Source: Lutibacter sp. | GTDB lineage: Bacteria > Bacteroidota > Bacteroidia > Flavobacteriales > Flavobacteriaceae | Direction: 5' to 3' | DNA: 6,268 nt | Assembly (NCBI GenBank): GCA_002733285.1 | Contig: NVVE01000013.1 | Coordinates: 15,928-22,195 of the forward strand | Shown: piece after piece, positions 5,639 to 6,268 of the stretch | How positions within the stretch are numbered: the first letter of the stretch is position 1 | How the letters are laid out: each line of letters starts with the position of its first letter | Notes under the pieces: generated by a model | Databases searched by the model: none | Told to the model about the DNA's origin: nothing | Seen by the model: the letters and a program-made list of their open reading frames with translations, nothing else | Program-made: the position numbers and the translations under genes

Positions 5639-6268
5639 TTATTCTTTTTTTTCAGAAACTTTTTCTTCTGGAAAAGAAAAATCACTTTCAGAAACTTCTG
5701 GATTTAATTCAATTTTAGTAATTGTAAGAGGTGATCCAGGTTTTCCTTTAATACCTTGTGTCATTGAAAAAGGAAAATAAATTCCGTCAACTTCCTGATA
5801 ATCGCTCATAGTAATCTCAGATATCATCCCTTTTGCTTGACCAGATTTAATTTCACTTTGAATTGCTATTGGTACAAAATTTTCTGTATCAAAAAAGTAA
5901 AAACTAACACTTTCTTCTTCTTTTCCATCAATTGTAACAGGTTCTTTTGTTAGTTTAATTTTAAATGTTTCTGCACCATCAATAATCTCTTTACCTAATA
6001 ATTCAACTGCATAACCCTTTTCTTTATAATCTATAAAAGAGTCTAGAAAGTCATTACTTTCCAATTTCATATTAGATGTAGCTTCAGCATCACTTTTTTC
6101 AGCCTTCATGGTCATAAAGTTAGTACTCCATAAAACCTCACCATCAAAAACACCTTGCTTAATTTCTTTTCCCTGAAATTTTATAATGGTCATTTGTTTC
6201 CCTCCTTTTAACTGTGTAATTTCAATAGGGATCTCCATACCTTGTTGATTAACTGTAGCATTCATTTT
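5639..6268 (-). CDS. LolA-like outer-membrane lipoprotein-sorting protein (5' end off window)
   Basis: The frame is open to the window edge: the codon before the internal Met at 6263-6265 is AAA (Lys). The true start and the signal peptide therefore lie beyond 6268, and the visible part is the C-terminal 209 or so residues. It reads KMNATVNQQGMEIPIEITQ, then QGVFDGEVLWSTNFM (about 37-51), KGYAVELLGKEIIDGAETFKIKLT (83-106), FYFFDTENFVPIAIQSEIKSG (122-142) and MSDYQEVDGIYFPFSM (153-168). These alternating beta-strand blocks, with the DG-x-x-W and F-D-x-x-x-x-x-P-I-x-x-x motifs, are typical of Bacteroidota LolA-like proteins with an unclosed beta-barrel that shields a lipid. The expected place is the periplasm or the outer-membrane inner face. 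Whether it carries lipoproteins as true LolA does is unproven. It probably shares a transcript with the Asp-box gene downstream. Confidence 0.82.
   Translation of the reverse strand, partial: KMNATVNQQGMEIPIEITQLKGGKQMTIIKFQGKEIKQGVFDGEVLWSTNFMTMKAEKSDAEATSNMKLESNDFLDSFIDYKEKGYAVELLGKEIIDGAETFKIKLTKEPVTIDGKEEESVSFYFFDTENFVPIAIQSEIKSGQAKGMISEITMSDYQEVDGIYFPFSMTQGIKGKPGSPLTITKIELNPEVSESDFSFPEEKVSEKKE

Overview
The window reads as a piece of a flavobacterial (Bacteroidota) chromosome. The DNA is AT-rich, and promoter-like sites have the Bacteroidota -7 form TAnnTTTG. There are no Shine-Dalgarno sequences ahead of the genes. The S16 protein carries a long Ala/Glu/Lys-rich C-terminal tail, and the rpsP-rimM order and the envelope proteins fit the same group. 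Every protein gene lies on the minus strand, so transcription runs from high to low coordinates.

Layout, in the direction of transcription: (1) 6268-5639 is the 3' part of an outer-membrane lipoprotein-sorting (LolA-like) protein gene, cut by the window edge. (2) A GC-richer hairpin (5593-5625) fills the 66-bp gap before a 1005-residue secreted Asp-box (BNR/sortilin-VPS10-like) beta-propeller protein (5572-2555). No promoter is visible between these two genes. (3) A 111-bp gap carries a Bacteroidota promoter and a small leader hairpin, followed by rpsP (2443-1859), rimM (1843-1313) and tRNA-Ser(GGA) (1308-1224). The tRNA starts only 4 nt after the rimM stop, so these three probably form one translation-related transcription unit. 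(4) Downstream of the tRNA 3' end the conserved chromosome stops. A roughly 600-bp gene-poor stretch (616-1223) carries four copies of the 11-mer ATTTGTTGACC (three direct, one inverted), a 46-codon gene remnant and a perfect 36-bp palindrome. (5) At the left end lies an AbiEi-like (DUF6088-type) winged-helix antitoxin gene, interrupted by one in-frame TAA. The reading frame stays open for 102 codons after that stop, to the window edge.

The right two thirds is ordinary conserved chromosome: envelope maintenance plus ribosome assembly. The left third looks like the end of an integrated accessory element next to a tRNA gene, carrying a decaying or possibly recoded toxin-antitoxin module. The most informative details are the premature stop in the antitoxin, the 36-bp palindrome overlapping its promoter, and the repeat cluster beside tRNA-Ser. 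I see no CRISPR array, transposase or clearly new multi-gene system. The toxin gene expected downstream of the antitoxin would lie outside the window.
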